Origin: Haloarcula amylovorans
Lineage (GTDB): Archaea; Halobacteriota; Halobacteria; Halobacteriales; Haloarculaceae
Length of the DNA stretch: 64,000 nt
Assembly: GCF_004681185.1 (NCBI RefSeq)
Contig: NZ_SRIF01000015.1
Location: forward strand, 1 to 64,000
Direction of reading: 5' to 3'
The notes beneath the pieces are model-generated. The model was not told the DNA's origin and ran no database searches. It saw nothing but the letters and a program-made list of their open reading frames with translations. This document shows positions 46,630 to 55,985 of the stretch, piece by piece (within the stretch, counting starts at the first letter, position 1; each line of letters starts with the position of its first letter). A program made the translations under genes and the position numbers.

Positions 46630-48270
46630 TTACGCGGGATAGATATACACATCGTCAACGAGTATGGGTTCAGCATCGTCTCGATTTTCGAGATTTATTT
46701 GCTCAGCAGGAAACTCGTAATGAGTCTGAGCAGTTGTGACGAATTTGGTCCACGTATCATTGAGGGAGAAGACGCGCTGTCCAGGTTGGAAGAAACTATC
46801 CATATCGGGATAGTCGTTGTTTGCTCTGATACCTATATCCGCCTGCAAATTGGCCGTGGTACCGCTTGCCTTTGTCCGAGCGTACCCCTCGACGACGAAA
46901 CAATTCGTCATCGAATTGTGCATCCATCTATACTTTGCCTCCTCATTAGGGGCAATCTCCAACGAGTTCGGCCCAGTTCGGCCCGTTGTGGTATTAATCG
47001 TCGTCGCGGAACTTGTGACTGCCCATTTACTCGGCTGAGTGCCGCCAGTATAGAGCAACCCATCCGATTTGCCGAACGACGGATATGGGTTTACATGATT
47101 ATCTCGTGCATTTCCGACGAGATACTTCATCGCCGTGGGCGTAACGACGTTCAGATTCCCATTATTCCGTTTTGTCGCCACATCGTCTAATATTGTTTGT
47201 AACTCCGAGCGGGAGAGAGAACCGCTATCTCCGATGTTCGGTGGATGCCAATAAATCGTGAGATTGCCGCCAGACTCAGCAACGTTATCAATAACGTCTA
47301 AGACTTGTGACTGGGGCTTGTTGCCTATCAGATACCGACTCTCCCACATCCCTCCATTCGCAGCCATTTGCTGGTTTAAGTCGTTCTGCGTGCTGTTCGT
47401 CCCCTTATACCATTCGAGGCCGTGGTTCCCGACCGAGTTAAAAGCCCCGAGCAGAAGTCGTCCTCCAAAACTCTCCCAATCAGATCGGTTGTTAAAGTCT
47501 GGGTCGGAGGAGAACACCACCCGCTGCGAATATATCCCTCGGTCTTGGAGGTTATTGCGTTGCTCAATGAGGAAATTGTATATCTCATCCTCGTTATCTT
47601 TGAGTACGTCGATGCCTGCGGGGTGGAGGGCTATCTCACAACCATCGGCATACATCTGAGCCAACTCCTCCCAGTTGACGGACTCGGGAGCCTCTCCGAC
47701 GCGAGGGGGGTAACAGGCAATTGCCCACGGCAATCCCCGATCCTTCAAATCTTGATATGCCTCTGTGTACGTTCCCGTGCGATGGTCGTCCGTCTCTATT
47801 GCAATGGTCCCGTTACCTCTCCCTCCCCCGATGGGGGTGGTATGCTGTCCAAGCCTGCCCGTTGGTCGGACCTGTTTCGCGTTGAGGTAGTTGTTGATCT
47901 TTCCTTCGTCTGTAATGACCGATTCCGCTTCGACGTTCTTGAACGTCGGATTCGCTCCTGAGGACTTGACCTGTTCCCACTCGTACTGGCCGCCGAGAGC
48001 GGAGCCATCCTTCTCGACAGCTCGGTACCACGTCCCGCCGGGGAAGATTTGGAAGGCGGTGTTCTCCTCTGCGTTGGTCTCCTTGAAGTGCTCCCGGGTG
48101 CCGAGGATGATCGTGTACTCGCCACTGCTCGCCTCTTCGTCTTCGCCGAAGATGTCGTCGAGATAGTCGCCATCCCCGTCTTTGTCTATCCATCCCCCGG
48201 AGTCGCTGCCCGCCATAACGATGGGCAGCGACGCCATGAAGTCTCTCCGTGTGGTTTCGTGTTTGCTCAT
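46630..48270 (-). CDS. Secreted polysaccharide-deacetylase-like protein with C-terminal carbohydrate-binding-like domain
   Basis: The 546-residue protein begins with a twin-arginine-like TRRDFMASLPIVMAG, an acidic calcium-loop-like stretch (DKDGDGDYLDD), then a NodB-like domain with TIAIETDDHRTGTYTEAYQDLKDRGLPWAIAC (residues ~150-182) and EIALHPAGID, FSSDPDFNNRSDWESFGG and WHPPNI, which give possible metal-binding Asp and His. The C-terminal ~130 residues (SLEIAPNEEAKYRWMHN..., VFSLNDTWTKFVTTAQT) look like a jelly-roll carbohydrate-binding module. DNA is visibly AT-richer than neighbours, suggesting recent acquisition. A surface-glycan-degrading or spike role is likely. Confidence 0.7.
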   Translation of the reverse strand: MSKHETTRRDFMASLPIVMAGSDSGGWIDKDGDGDYLDDIFGEDEEASSGEYTIILGTREHFKETNAEENTAFQIFPGGTWYRAVEKDGSALGGQYEWEQVKSSGANPTFKNVEAESVITDEGKINNYLNAKQVRPTGRLGQHTTPIGGGRGNGTIAIETDDHRTGTYTEAYQDLKDRGLPWAIACYPPRVGEAPESVNWEELAQMYADGCEIALHPAGIDVLKDNEDEIYNFLIEQRNNLQDRGIYSQRVVFSSDPDFNNRSDWESFGGRLLLGAFNSVGNHGLEWYKGTNSTQNDLNQQMAANGGMWESRYLIGNKPQSQVLDVIDNVAESGGNLTIYWHPPNIGDSGSLSRSELQTILDDVATKRNNGNLNVVTPTAMKYLVGNARDNHVNPYPSFGKSDGLLYTGGTQPSKWAVTSSATTINTTTGRTGPNSLEIAPNEEAKYRWMHNSMTNCFVVEGYARTKASGTTANLQADIGIRANNDYPDMDSFFQPGQRVFSLNDTWTKFVTTAQTHYEFPAEQINLENRDDAEPILVDDVYIYPA

Positions 48271-48371
48271 GAGTCTGAAAATCGTCGGTTAGTTAGCGGG
48301 CAGTGCGGGCGGCGGTCGTGGGTATCGGCGGCGGGTCGGGCGGCGGATGATCAGTTACGAACATTCGTCTA

Positions 48372-49082
48372 TCACCACCCCTCGATTGTGAACGGATTCC
48401 AGTCGAATGGAACGCTCAGGTCGTGCCACCAGACCGCTAAGCTGTGGTTGAATTGGTCGTCTTCGCGCCACCAGTTCCCGCGTTCTTCCGCGGTCGGCGG
48501 GTCAACCACCGAGCGCCGATCGACGTTCCAGCCGTTCGCCAGCCAGTCCGGGTACGTCGATTTCATGTTCGCTAAGCTCACGAACTCGCCACCGCTGTCG
48601 GTCGGCGTCGTCCCGTGCCACGGTTCTATCACGCGCAGGCGTGGGTGCGTGGTCTCGTAGAGCTCTGGGTCTTCGATAACCTCAGCGGCGTAGTGCCAGT
48701 CGGAAACGATGATGTGGTCTACCGAACCGTCTTCGACAGCTACGTAGACCGGCTCTCGGTCCGGAAGGTGGCTGTCTTCTGACCTAACGCCCTGCTGGGC
48801 CGTGTAGAACGCCCAGTAGCAGTACCAATCGTAGTCGAACTCCTCGCTCACGACTTCCCACGCATGGAGGTCCGTCGGCCGGACTTCCACGTTCGAGAGG
48901 TCAAGCAGTGGTCGGTAACGCTCGATGGCAGTCCGCTCCTCGTCGAGTCCGTTGATCGTGACGTGGTCGGGTTGCTCGCTAAACGACTCATCCGTCTGTG
49001 CCGTCGCCGTCGAACTTGTCGCGACCGCGACCGCGGCGCTGCCGACGCCGGTCAAGAACTGTCGTCTCGTGGGCATCGTCAC
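48372..49082 (-). CDS. Tat-exported hypothetical protein
   Basis: The 236-residue protein has a Tat signal TRRQFLTGVGSAAVAVA and a mature domain rich in Trp, Tyr and His (DYDWYCYWAFYTAQQGVR, SDWHYAAEVIE, EPWHGTTPTDSGGEFV). Its DUF is not recognised. It overlaps the subtilase gene by 4 bases; possibly a substrate, inhibitor or partner of that protease. Confidence 0.65.
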   Translation of the reverse strand: MTMPTRRQFLTGVGSAAVAVATSSTATAQTDESFSEQPDHVTINGLDEERTAIERYRPLLDLSNVEVRPTDLHAWEVVSEEFDYDWYCYWAFYTAQQGVRSEDSHLPDREPVYVAVEDGSVDHIIVSDWHYAAEVIEDPELYETTHPRLRVIEPWHGTTPTDSGGEFVSLANMKSTYPDWLANGWNVDRRSVVDPPTAEERGNWWREDDQFNHSLAVWWHDLSVPFDWNPFTIEGW

Positions 49083-50689
49083 GCTCCGATCGCCTTTGCT
49101 ATCTGGTCGATGAACCCGTCGCCGCCGACGTTCTCCCAGAACGTGTTTCGGAACTTTGCGTCGTCGTCCATCGCTTCACTCTGAGATTGGCCCGTCGAGT
49201 TGTCTTCGACGGCGCGGTCAACCGCGACCATCCCCTGTCCGCTCTCCACGACGGCGGCATTCGGCATGGTTCTGGTCGTTGAGGTCAGTGCTTCGCGCGT
49301 TCCGGCCGTGTCGTTGACGAGTTCCGGGCGAGCGTCAAGTAGCTGGAGTGCGGACCCAGCCACGAACGGCTGCGCCATCGACGTTCCGGACAGGACGACT
49401 TTGTCAGTGGTGCCGTACTGTGTGGCGACGCGTTGCTCGATGAGCATTCCAGGCGCGCTCACATCGACATCTTGTCCACGAGTGACGCCGCCGGAAAGAT
49501 CCGCTCCCGCGTCGCTGCCGAGCTGGCTGAACGACGCGACGCCGGCGTTCGACGGCGCGGTCGTGTTCGTCGCGGCGACTGCGACCACACAACCCGTTGG
49601 TGCGTCCGCCGGCGATGCGAGGTACGGCGACCCACTCTCACGAGCGTTGCCCGCTGCGACGGTCGCGATCGTCGTGTTCCCAGCACAGGCGTCGTCGAGT
49701 GCCTGGGCGACTTCGGCCGTATACAGCTGGCTCCCGAGCGAGAGGGAAATCACGTCCGCTCCATGGGCTTCTGCGTATCTGATAGCCGCCGCGATATCGG
49801 CCGTCGAACCACTGCCATCCTCACCGAGAACCCGGAGCGCCAGCACGTCCGCTCCAGGTGCGACGCCCTCGTATTCCTCGTCAGACACCGAGGAGTTCGG
49901 GTCATTCACGATCGTGCTGCCGACCCATGATCCGTGCCCGTTGCCTGAGCGAATCGCGTCTAGGCCGTTTTTCTCGACAGTATCCTCATACGTGGAGTTC
50001 GACTCGGTGAAGTCCTTCGACGCGTTGAGAACGTTGTCTTCGAGGCCGAGCGTGCCGTTCGCCGTATTGAACTCGGTATCCACGACGGCAACCGTGAGTC
50101 CGGAGCCATCGGCCGACAGATTGTCGCTGCCGATTACTTCTCGCGCTTCGCCCGCGGTCGTGACGTTCATCGAGTCACGGTAGGCAATCCCGGAGTCCGG
50201 CCAGTCCTTTCGGAACTGTCGGAACGTCCCATAATCGTCGGGGACGGTCGCGTTCTCTGCGGTCGGGACGCTGGAGGTCGGCACCGGCTCTGTCATCGAG
50301 AGATACCGGTTGGGGCTGATTCGCGTGACGTAGGCCTGATGCGCGAGGCCGTTGTTTCGAAGGCCGGCCCAGAACGTGAGGCCCATGTCGCCGGGCGATG
50401 CCGCAATGACGGCCTGGTTTTCATCCATCTTCGAGAGGAGACTTCGACTCTCGCTCTCGTTCGTCCAGGCAGAGAGTGCCGACGTATCGTTGTCGCTGAC
50501 TGTGACAATCCATGTCGGCGTTCCCGATCCGTGTTTGACCGCGTCATCGGGGACTTGGTAGCCCTGGAACCACTCTTGATTGTCCTCGATTCCCGGCGCT
50601 ATCGGTTCGTCGCTGGCCGCGAGTGCGACCGGGCTCATGATGCTTGCAACCACAAGTATCGAGACAAGGGCGATTGCGCGCGTTCTCAT
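49079..50689 (-). CDS. Secreted subtilisin-like serine protease (S8)
   Basis: The 536-residue protein has a signal peptide, a pro-region (about 30-190), and an S8 domain with all three catalytic regions: Asp in TVAVVDTEFN, His in GNGHGSWVGST and Ser in LSGTSMAQPFVAGS, plus the oxyanion Asn in VAAGNARESG. It should be active. A C-terminal ~60-residue tail follows. It is translated with the propeller protein upstream and the Tat protein downstream (ATGA overlaps), so it may process that partner or host surface proteins. Confidence 0.88.
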   Translation of the reverse strand: MRTRAIALVSILVVASIMSPVALAASDEPIAPGIEDNQEWFQGYQVPDDAVKHGSGTPTWIVTVSDNDTSALSAWTNESESRSLLSKMDENQAVIAASPGDMGLTFWAGLRNNGLAHQAYVTRISPNRYLSMTEPVPTSSVPTAENATVPDDYGTFRQFRKDWPDSGIAYRDSMNVTTAGEAREVIGSDNLSADGSGLTVAVVDTEFNTANGTLGLEDNVLNASKDFTESNSTYEDTVEKNGLDAIRSGNGHGSWVGSTIVNDPNSSVSDEEYEGVAPGADVLALRVLGEDGSGSTADIAAAIRYAEAHGADVISLSLGSQLYTAEVAQALDDACAGNTTIATVAAGNARESGSPYLASPADAPTGCVVAVAATNTTAPSNAGVASFSQLGSDAGADLSGGVTRGQDVDVSAPGMLIEQRVATQYGTTDKVVLSGTSMAQPFVAGSALQLLDARPELVNDTAGTREALTSTTRTMPNAAVVESGQGMVAVDRAVEDNSTGQSQSEAMDDDAKFRNTFWENVGGDGFIDQIAKAIGA

Positions 50690-53600
50690 GCTATCGCCCC
50701 CGTGGCTGCCGAGGTTGTGGTAGGCATCATTGGTGCGGTCTGGAGGATGTCGATTCCGGGCAGGTCAGGAATGCTCTCTTCGAAGTTCTGGATTTGCCAA
50801 TTCACCCAGTCTGCCGTGTTCGGATTCGAGATATACCGGACACAGACGCCGCCGTCGGCCTGGGTGTAGGTGTTGATGCTCGTCGCATTGTCCGTGTGGC
50901 TCACTGACCCGTACTTCCCGCCATCGGCCGGTATCGGCTGGAGATTGCCATCAGCGACGCGGTACACGTAGCTGTCATCACCGACGTTTTGTAGATGTGT
51001 GATGACCGTCGCCCGCTGCCGGACGTTCGTGTCGTCCGGCTCCCTGACGATTTGGGTACACGTCGTCGCCCGCGAGGGCATGTCGATAGTCTCGACGTGA
51101 CTGTGGATGGCCGGCGGGGGGTCGTCGTTGCCTCCCACGCGTGCGAGGACGTTGACCCGGCCGTTACCGAGGTGGGTCTCGACGTTCCCACCGACGAGGT
51201 CGTCACCCGTGAGCGCGTACGGACCGCTAAGTCCCTTCTGTGCCCTGACTGTTGCCGGATTGTCGATATTCCCGCCGAGTGCTCTGATGTCGACGGGCTC
51301 CGTGACATTGTTGCCGTCGGCGTTACTGTAGGTGACGCCCACGCTATAGCGGCCAGTGCCGTCGGTTCGGAACGACGCTTCGCCGTTCTCTACTGTCGCG
51401 TTGATCTCGCCGTTCGGTCCGGTCACTTCGACCGCTTCGAGCTCGCCGAAGCGGTTGGGTCGATCGGGTGCGACTTTGAGGGTCACGGACTCATCTGGGC
51501 CCGGTGAGAGCGTCGAGAACGAGATGTGTTCGAGGCCCGGGATGCTCCCGGTGAAGTTCGGATTCCTGATGATTTGGGACCCACTGCCGGATTCCCCACT
51601 CTCTGAGGTAACTCTCGTCACGAACTCGACAGCACCAGTTTGATTGTTCGGGACGGGATAGTCTTCGACTGCGATTCGCGTGCCGGTCGCGCCAAAGATG
51701 CCAGTTTCCTCAACCGAGATATAACTCTCGTTGACCGGGACGGTAGTTCCGTTCGAGTATTTGGCGAGCACCGTGATTTTGTCCGACGGGATGAGTTGGG
51801 CGAACTCGAAGATCGCGCCGATGGTCTCGTTCGTGATTTCTCCGGGGTTGGTGGTCGGCGGTTCCGATATCTGTGGCCCCTGCTTGAGGACCACGTCGAT
51901 GGCCCGGATGCGTTCGAGGAGTTGTTTCGTCGAGAGGTCTTCGGGATCGGTGACGACCTCGGATTGTTCGATACCGAGTCGGTCCGCGACTCGCTGTTCG
52001 AGTTGCGGGTTGTTCGCGATCTGCCCCGACAAGGTTTCGTAGAGTTGTTCTAACTCTTCGCGACTCATGTCCTCGATGACCGACTGCGGCAAGCCGGCGA
52101 GCGAGGTGAAGTCGTACTTGTTGAAGTAGTCAGTAATCTTCGACGTGATGTTCTGGACTTTCCCGGGATCGACGTACGACTCGGCCGAGACCTCCCTCAC
52201 TTCGACGGTAACGTTCTGTTTTGGTACGTCGTGGGCCTCTCTGCCGGTCTGGATGTACATCGACTGCACGTCGAACACTTCCGAGAGGTCGCTAGTGTTG
52301 TCGATTTTGACTGACTCGTAATATTCCCGTGCGTCCGCGCGAGTCGCGTTCTGTGGGTCAACGTCAAGCGAGTCCGGAACCTTGTAGGCGACGACGTCGA
52401 CGGTTTTGACGGTGTCTGAACCGAAGTTCATCTCGAAGCTACCGTTCTCGTTGGTGGTCGTTTTGACGCGCTTGAACGTCCCGTTGGCCTGGAGGTCTTC
52501 GAGCAGCTTCGCCTGGTCGATTAGGTTCCCGGCTTCGTTCCTGAGATCTTCCTGATAGCCCGAAATGATTTCCGCGGGGTCACCGACCGCGAGGAGGTAC
52601 GACGATTCGGGGCTGTCCTCGGGGTAGATTCGGTAGAAGCCAGCGCTGAGGGTTACTTTAGCGAACTTGTGTTCCTTCGAATTTGCGCCGAGGAAGCTGC
52701 TGCCGCCGATGCTGTGTCGGGTTACGTATTTCTCGCTGTTGATGACGTTGTTCCCACCGCCAGGGCCGAGCTGCTCGACGACGACCGTGCCGTTCGTAGT
52801 TACGCCCGACAGGTCTTCGTCAGCGTTGTCCTGGAAATACGGTGATCGTGAGGCGTCACGGACGGAGAGGAGTAACGTCTCTCCCGCGGGCGCGTGCTTG
52901 AGTCCGCCGTAGGGGCCGCCCTGGGTATGCTGGAAGCCAAGCGTCGGGTCCCGAAGTCGGTAGCCCGTGTCACCGACGATCGGCGCGGTGACGACAGTCG
53001 GGTCTGGGATGTCCCAGTCCTGAGGCGTGTGGACCGTGGCGTACTTGCCCGAGGGCTGGCCGATGAGCGTTTCCGGGGATTTGTCGCCCTGTCCGTCCGC
53101 GCCCGCGACTACGCCGCCCCAGCCTTCGGGAGCGGCCTTATCGAGTCGACCTTTGAGCCGTTCGGCTTTGTTACGCTTTTCCTCGATAGTGCCGTTGAGG
53201 TTGGCGAAATCGACGCCGTATCCGACGGCGGTTGCGTTGGCGACGGCATCGCCGCCTTGCGTGCGCACGGTTCCCGAAAAGTCAGGAGTCGGTTCGGTCG
53301 CTTGGACAGAGGTGTCCCACGTTTCTAGATTCCCACTTCCTTCAAGAGTTGCAGTAACATTACCACTGGAGCCATCGTTCAGCAAAATGTCGGTCGCAGC
53401 GTCGTTTATTGTGATATCTCGCTGTAGTCCCAGAGAGTAGTTATACACAAACAGACCGCCATTTATCCCAGATAAGAAGACGCGATTCGATTCGGGGTAC
53501 ACAGCGGTCCTCCCCGTGTCTTCTGGCGTCGAGAATATTTGAGAGCTGCCAGAAGTTAGGTCGATGGAAAGCGCGCCATTTCTGCCAGCAGCGAATACCC

Positions 53601-54333
53601 TCCGATCATCTGAGTCAATAGAGACACCGCCTCCAAAGTCGCCCCCGGAGGCCCAGCTATTTACGATGGTTCCGGTGTCGGGGTCAAATCGATTGACATT
53701 CCCCGGATCTGCTGCATCCATGTAAAAGAAGTCCCCAGAGACAGGGTCGTAAGCAGGCTCCTGAATGAATAGTGAACTAGTGCTCGTGGATGATTGAACG
53801 TTCCCCGACGAATCTAATACTATCGTTCTGGGACCATCAACGCCAACAATGATTTGAGAGTTGTCGTCGGATATTCCGAGTCCGAGCGCGTCAGAATACG
53901 ACTTTGACCACGACTGTGTGCCGTCAGGCTTCATCGCGATGACGCCACCTTGTGCGTCGGTATAGATGAGGTTGTTAGAAGAGTTGTCATACACCATGTT
54001 TTCGGTCAAACCCGGCTCGTTAGCCGCGGAAGGGCCGCTCACCACAGTTGTGATATTGGAGACCAAATTCAGATTTCCATTGAACTCAGAAATCGTGTAT
54101 ATGTCATCTTGCCAGCCCACATAGGCATAATAACTGTCTGAGTCTGGGTCATCCACTATTGAGATTACGTCTCTAATACCGTCCGTTGTGCCACTCTGCA
54201 CGACCTCTGGATTAGCACTCGCCTCGCCAACCGGCGAGAGGTCCGCTCCAAAACCGTAGAAGGGCGCGACCATTGCCGTCACAATCAGCAGCGCCACGGC
54301 TGCCGCTCGAAAGGCACTTCGTGAAACATTCAT
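50686..54333 (-). CDS. Giant secreted beta-propeller and Ig-like surface protein
   Basis: The 1215-residue protein has a signal peptide (AAAVALLIVTAMVAPFYGF), an N-terminal PQQ/WD-like propeller (about 45-345, repeated 'vy....g.l.a.d.dG' units), a carboxypeptidase-regulatory-like beta domain at about 350-380 (DFSGTVRTQGGDAVANATAVGYG), a long helical/beta middle, and a C-terminal beta region with Ig-like strand patterns (PGPDESVTLKVAPDRPNRFGELEAVEVTGPNG). No C-terminal anchor is seen. It may act as an adhesin or spike. DNA of the propeller is AT-richer than the rest, suggesting a mosaic gene. Confidence 0.7.
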   Translation of the reverse strand: MNVSRSAFRAAAVALLIVTAMVAPFYGFGADLSPVGEASANPEVVQSGTTDGIRDVISIVDDPDSDSYYAYVGWQDDIYTISEFNGNLNLVSNITTVVSGPSAANEPGLTENMVYDNSSNNLIYTDAQGGVIAMKPDGTQSWSKSYSDALGLGISDDNSQIIVGVDGPRTIVLDSSGNVQSSTSTSSLFIQEPAYDPVSGDFFYMDAADPGNVNRFDPDTGTIVNSWASGGDFGGGVSIDSDDRRVFAAGRNGALSIDLTSGSSQIFSTPEDTGRTAVYPESNRVFLSGINGGLFVYNYSLGLQRDITINDAATDILLNDGSSGNVTATLEGSGNLETWDTSVQATEPTPDFSGTVRTQGGDAVANATAVGYGVDFANLNGTIEEKRNKAERLKGRLDKAAPEGWGGVVAGADGQGDKSPETLIGQPSGKYATVHTPQDWDIPDPTVVTAPIVGDTGYRLRDPTLGFQHTQGGPYGGLKHAPAGETLLLSVRDASRSPYFQDNADEDLSGVTTNGTVVVEQLGPGGGNNVINSEKYVTRHSIGGSSFLGANSKEHKFAKVTLSAGFYRIYPEDSPESSYLLAVGDPAEIISGYQEDLRNEAGNLIDQAKLLEDLQANGTFKRVKTTTNENGSFEMNFGSDTVKTVDVVAYKVPDSLDVDPQNATRADAREYYESVKIDNTSDLSEVFDVQSMYIQTGREAHDVPKQNVTVEVREVSAESYVDPGKVQNITSKITDYFNKYDFTSLAGLPQSVIEDMSREELEQLYETLSGQIANNPQLEQRVADRLGIEQSEVVTDPEDLSTKQLLERIRAIDVVLKQGPQISEPPTTNPGEITNETIGAIFEFAQLIPSDKITVLAKYSNGTTVPVNESYISVEETGIFGATGTRIAVEDYPVPNNQTGAVEFVTRVTSESGESGSGSQIIRNPNFTGSIPGLEHISFSTLSPGPDESVTLKVAPDRPNRFGELEAVEVTGPNGEINATVENGEASFRTDGTGRYSVGVTYSNADGNNVTEPVDIRALGGNIDNPATVRAQKGLSGPYALTGDDLVGGNVETHLGNGRVNVLARVGGNDDPPPAIHSHVETIDMPSRATTCTQIVREPDDTNVRQRATVITHLQNVGDDSYVYRVADGNLQPIPADGGKYGSVSHTDNATSINTYTQADGGVCVRYISNPNTADWVNWQIQNFEESIPDLPGIDILQTAPMMPTTTSAATGAIA

Positions 54334-54345
54334 CTCTCGAATCCC

Positions 54346-55158
54346 TCAGTTCTGCACCGGGAGCGGAAGCGCCCGGTCGCTCAGTCGTTCGATAACCTCG
54401 TCGTCTTTGATGTCCGGTTGATTTCGAAGCCGAATCGCTTCGACCATCAGCTCGGTATGCTCTCGCTCAGTGATGTGGCCCGCCTTCTCCCACGTCGAGA
54501 GCATCATGTCCACGCGTGCGGAGAAGTCCTTGTTCTGGAGAGCGTCGGTAGCGAGGCGTTCGATTATCTCGTCGTCGTCTTTGTCGGAGGAGGATTTCAT
54601 CGACTGCGCGTCACGGTAGAGATCGTCGGCGACTTCCTCCGTGATATGGCCGATGTGGTCCCAGTGGTCGAGCAGGATGCGGACTATTGAAAGAAAGCGC
54701 TCGGTCGAGACGTCCCCGAGTCGGACACCAGTAGACTCGCCGCCAGTGATTTCGCCGCCCTCCTCGTTGATGCGTGCCCGTCGAAGGTGTTCGCGGTTTC
54801 CCTCGCCGTGTGGGTAGACTTCGGGCTCAGTCAGTTCGGTCGGTTCTCGCGCCGGATCGTCAATCGACGCGCCGCACATTTTCGGCGCGATGGCGCGAAG
54901 CATTTCCCACGCGACTGATTCAGCTTTGTCGTCGGTAATCTCGTCGGCCGACCACTCTGTGCCGTGGTTGTGATGCACGGTCGCCGCGGTCTCGACTTCG
55001 GGATTACCGTACCAGTTGTCGCGTCGTGGCTTCTTGTCGTCGGAAGATTTGGGCTGGTCTGGGTAGCCCAGCGTCTCGCCTTGACGGGTCCGTTTTTCGC
55101 TCGGTGAAAATAGCGAGCGGTCGGTACGGTCGCTTGTGCTGTTGCTCTCGGTGCTCAT
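54346..55158 (-). CDS. Cytosolic tandem-repeat protein, first gene of the secreted operon
   Basis: The 270-residue protein starts at the ATG at 55158. After a disordered N-terminus it has two similar C-terminal units of about 45 residues: LDHWDHIGHITEEVADDLYRDA...DDEIIERLATDAL and LSTWEKAGHITEREHTELMVEA...DDEVIERLSDRAL. No signal peptide, so it is probably a cytosolic partner or regulator of the exported proteins encoded after it. It ends 12 bases before the 1215-residue gene. Confidence 0.6.
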   Translation of the reverse strand: MSTESNSTSDRTDRSLFSPSEKRTRQGETLGYPDQPKSSDDKKPRRDNWYGNPEVETAATVHHNHGTEWSADEITDDKAESVAWEMLRAIAPKMCGASIDDPAREPTELTEPEVYPHGEGNREHLRRARINEEGGEITGGESTGVRLGDVSTERFLSIVRILLDHWDHIGHITEEVADDLYRDAQSMKSSSDKDDDEIIERLATDALQNKDFSARVDMMLSTWEKAGHITEREHTELMVEAIRLRNQPDIKDDEVIERLSDRALPLPVQN

Positions 55159-55462
55159 GGGTGGACAGGAATGACTATCGGCCAGTGCGGCGTTACCGCA
55201 CTGGGCCTTTCGGCGATGGGTTCCCGACCGATTCGGGATTTCCGGGCCGTGCTGGGCGTCTGAAAAACGCCAGGCAAGCACCCCCAGAGGGTCATCCGGC
55301 CCCGCGCCGGACCCCGCCGACTGGTTATTATCAATTACTAGCCAAACCGTCATAAAGGTAGCGACACTACGTGCCCAGAAGTGGGCCAATAACGGCCCAG
55401 AGTGGTCAAAAGTACCGCTGAAGTCTGTCCGAAAACCGGACAACGCCAGCCCGTTGGATTGA
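55159..55462 (-). promoter_or_regulatory. Structured leader and promoter of the secreted operon
   Basis: This 304-base gap holds a - strand TATA-like TAATTGATAATAAC (about 55329-55342), which would give a leader of about 150 bases. The leader carries several hairpins: GGCCAGTGCGG/CCGCACTGGGCC (55178-55205), CCCGA/TCGGG, and GGCGT/AACGCC. Such a structured leader is uncommon in haloarchaea. GTCCG/CGGAC (about 55427-55441) lies further upstream. Confidence 0.5.
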
Positions 55463-55654
55463 TTACTCCTCTGTGTCTATGCTATCCCGTGCAGCGTCCG
55501 GGTCAATACCGTGCTCGGCCTCGTAGCGCTCGCACGCGTACCATAAGGCCGTGACCATCGCCCCCGAATCCGTGGTCGCAGCGTTCCCAAAGTAATCCAA
55601 GACCTTTGCTCGAAGGTCGTCGGGGACGGTGAGCTTGTCACGGTCGTCTGCCAC
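55463..55654 (-). CDS. Small acidic protein with strong ribosome binding site
   Basis: The 63-residue protein is started at the GTG at 55654 because GGAGGTGA lies 4 bases upstream; the longer open frames are basic and not haloarchaeal in composition. The helix-rich chain (LRAKVLDYFGNAATTDSGAMVTALWYACERYEAEHG) resembles a small RHH/CopG-like or antitoxin-like fold but lacks a clear signature. Confidence 0.55.
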   Translation of the reverse strand: MADDRDKLTVPDDLRAKVLDYFGNAATTDSGAMVTALWYACERYEAEHGIDPDAARDSIDTEE

Positions 55655-55891
55655 TTTGTCACCTCCATAGTGACCAGAGTGTCCCCGGCCCCTGATAACA
55701 ATGCGGGAGTTACGGCGTGTACACCGTCTAGCAGCGCATACGTTACCTTTACTCCCAATGGGCAGAGAGCAGTGATGCGGGCATTGACCCGCTGAAATCC
55801 AAAGGGTAATACGGGGTTTTGCCACCCCGGGGCTGCGTTGAACAGCCCCCACAGGTCCATGTTCAAATAATGATAGAGCCATCCAAGCCGC

Positions 55892-55920
55892 GCTTGAAAC
55901 CCACAAGGAAGGGTTGAAAC
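55892..55920 (-). other. Solitary CRISPR-repeat-like sequence
   Basis: The - strand of this 29-base segment reads GTTTCA, a 6-7 base middle, CTTGTGGGTTT, then CAAGC. Haloarchaeal type I-B repeats read GTTTCAGACGAACC then CTTGTGGGTTTGAAGC, so the ends and the centre match, with differences in the upper middle and one base in the 3' tag. No second copy is present within the window, so this is not an array. Confidence 0.4.
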
Positions 55921-55985
55921 CGACGATTTGCCTAGAACGGTGCTATAGCTTTATATTGGTATCTAATGGACGACCAATTGGCAAT

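Noticed and set aside
55892..55920. A full CRISPR array
   Set aside because: Only one repeat-like unit is present; there is no second repeat at spacer distance and no cas gene in the window.
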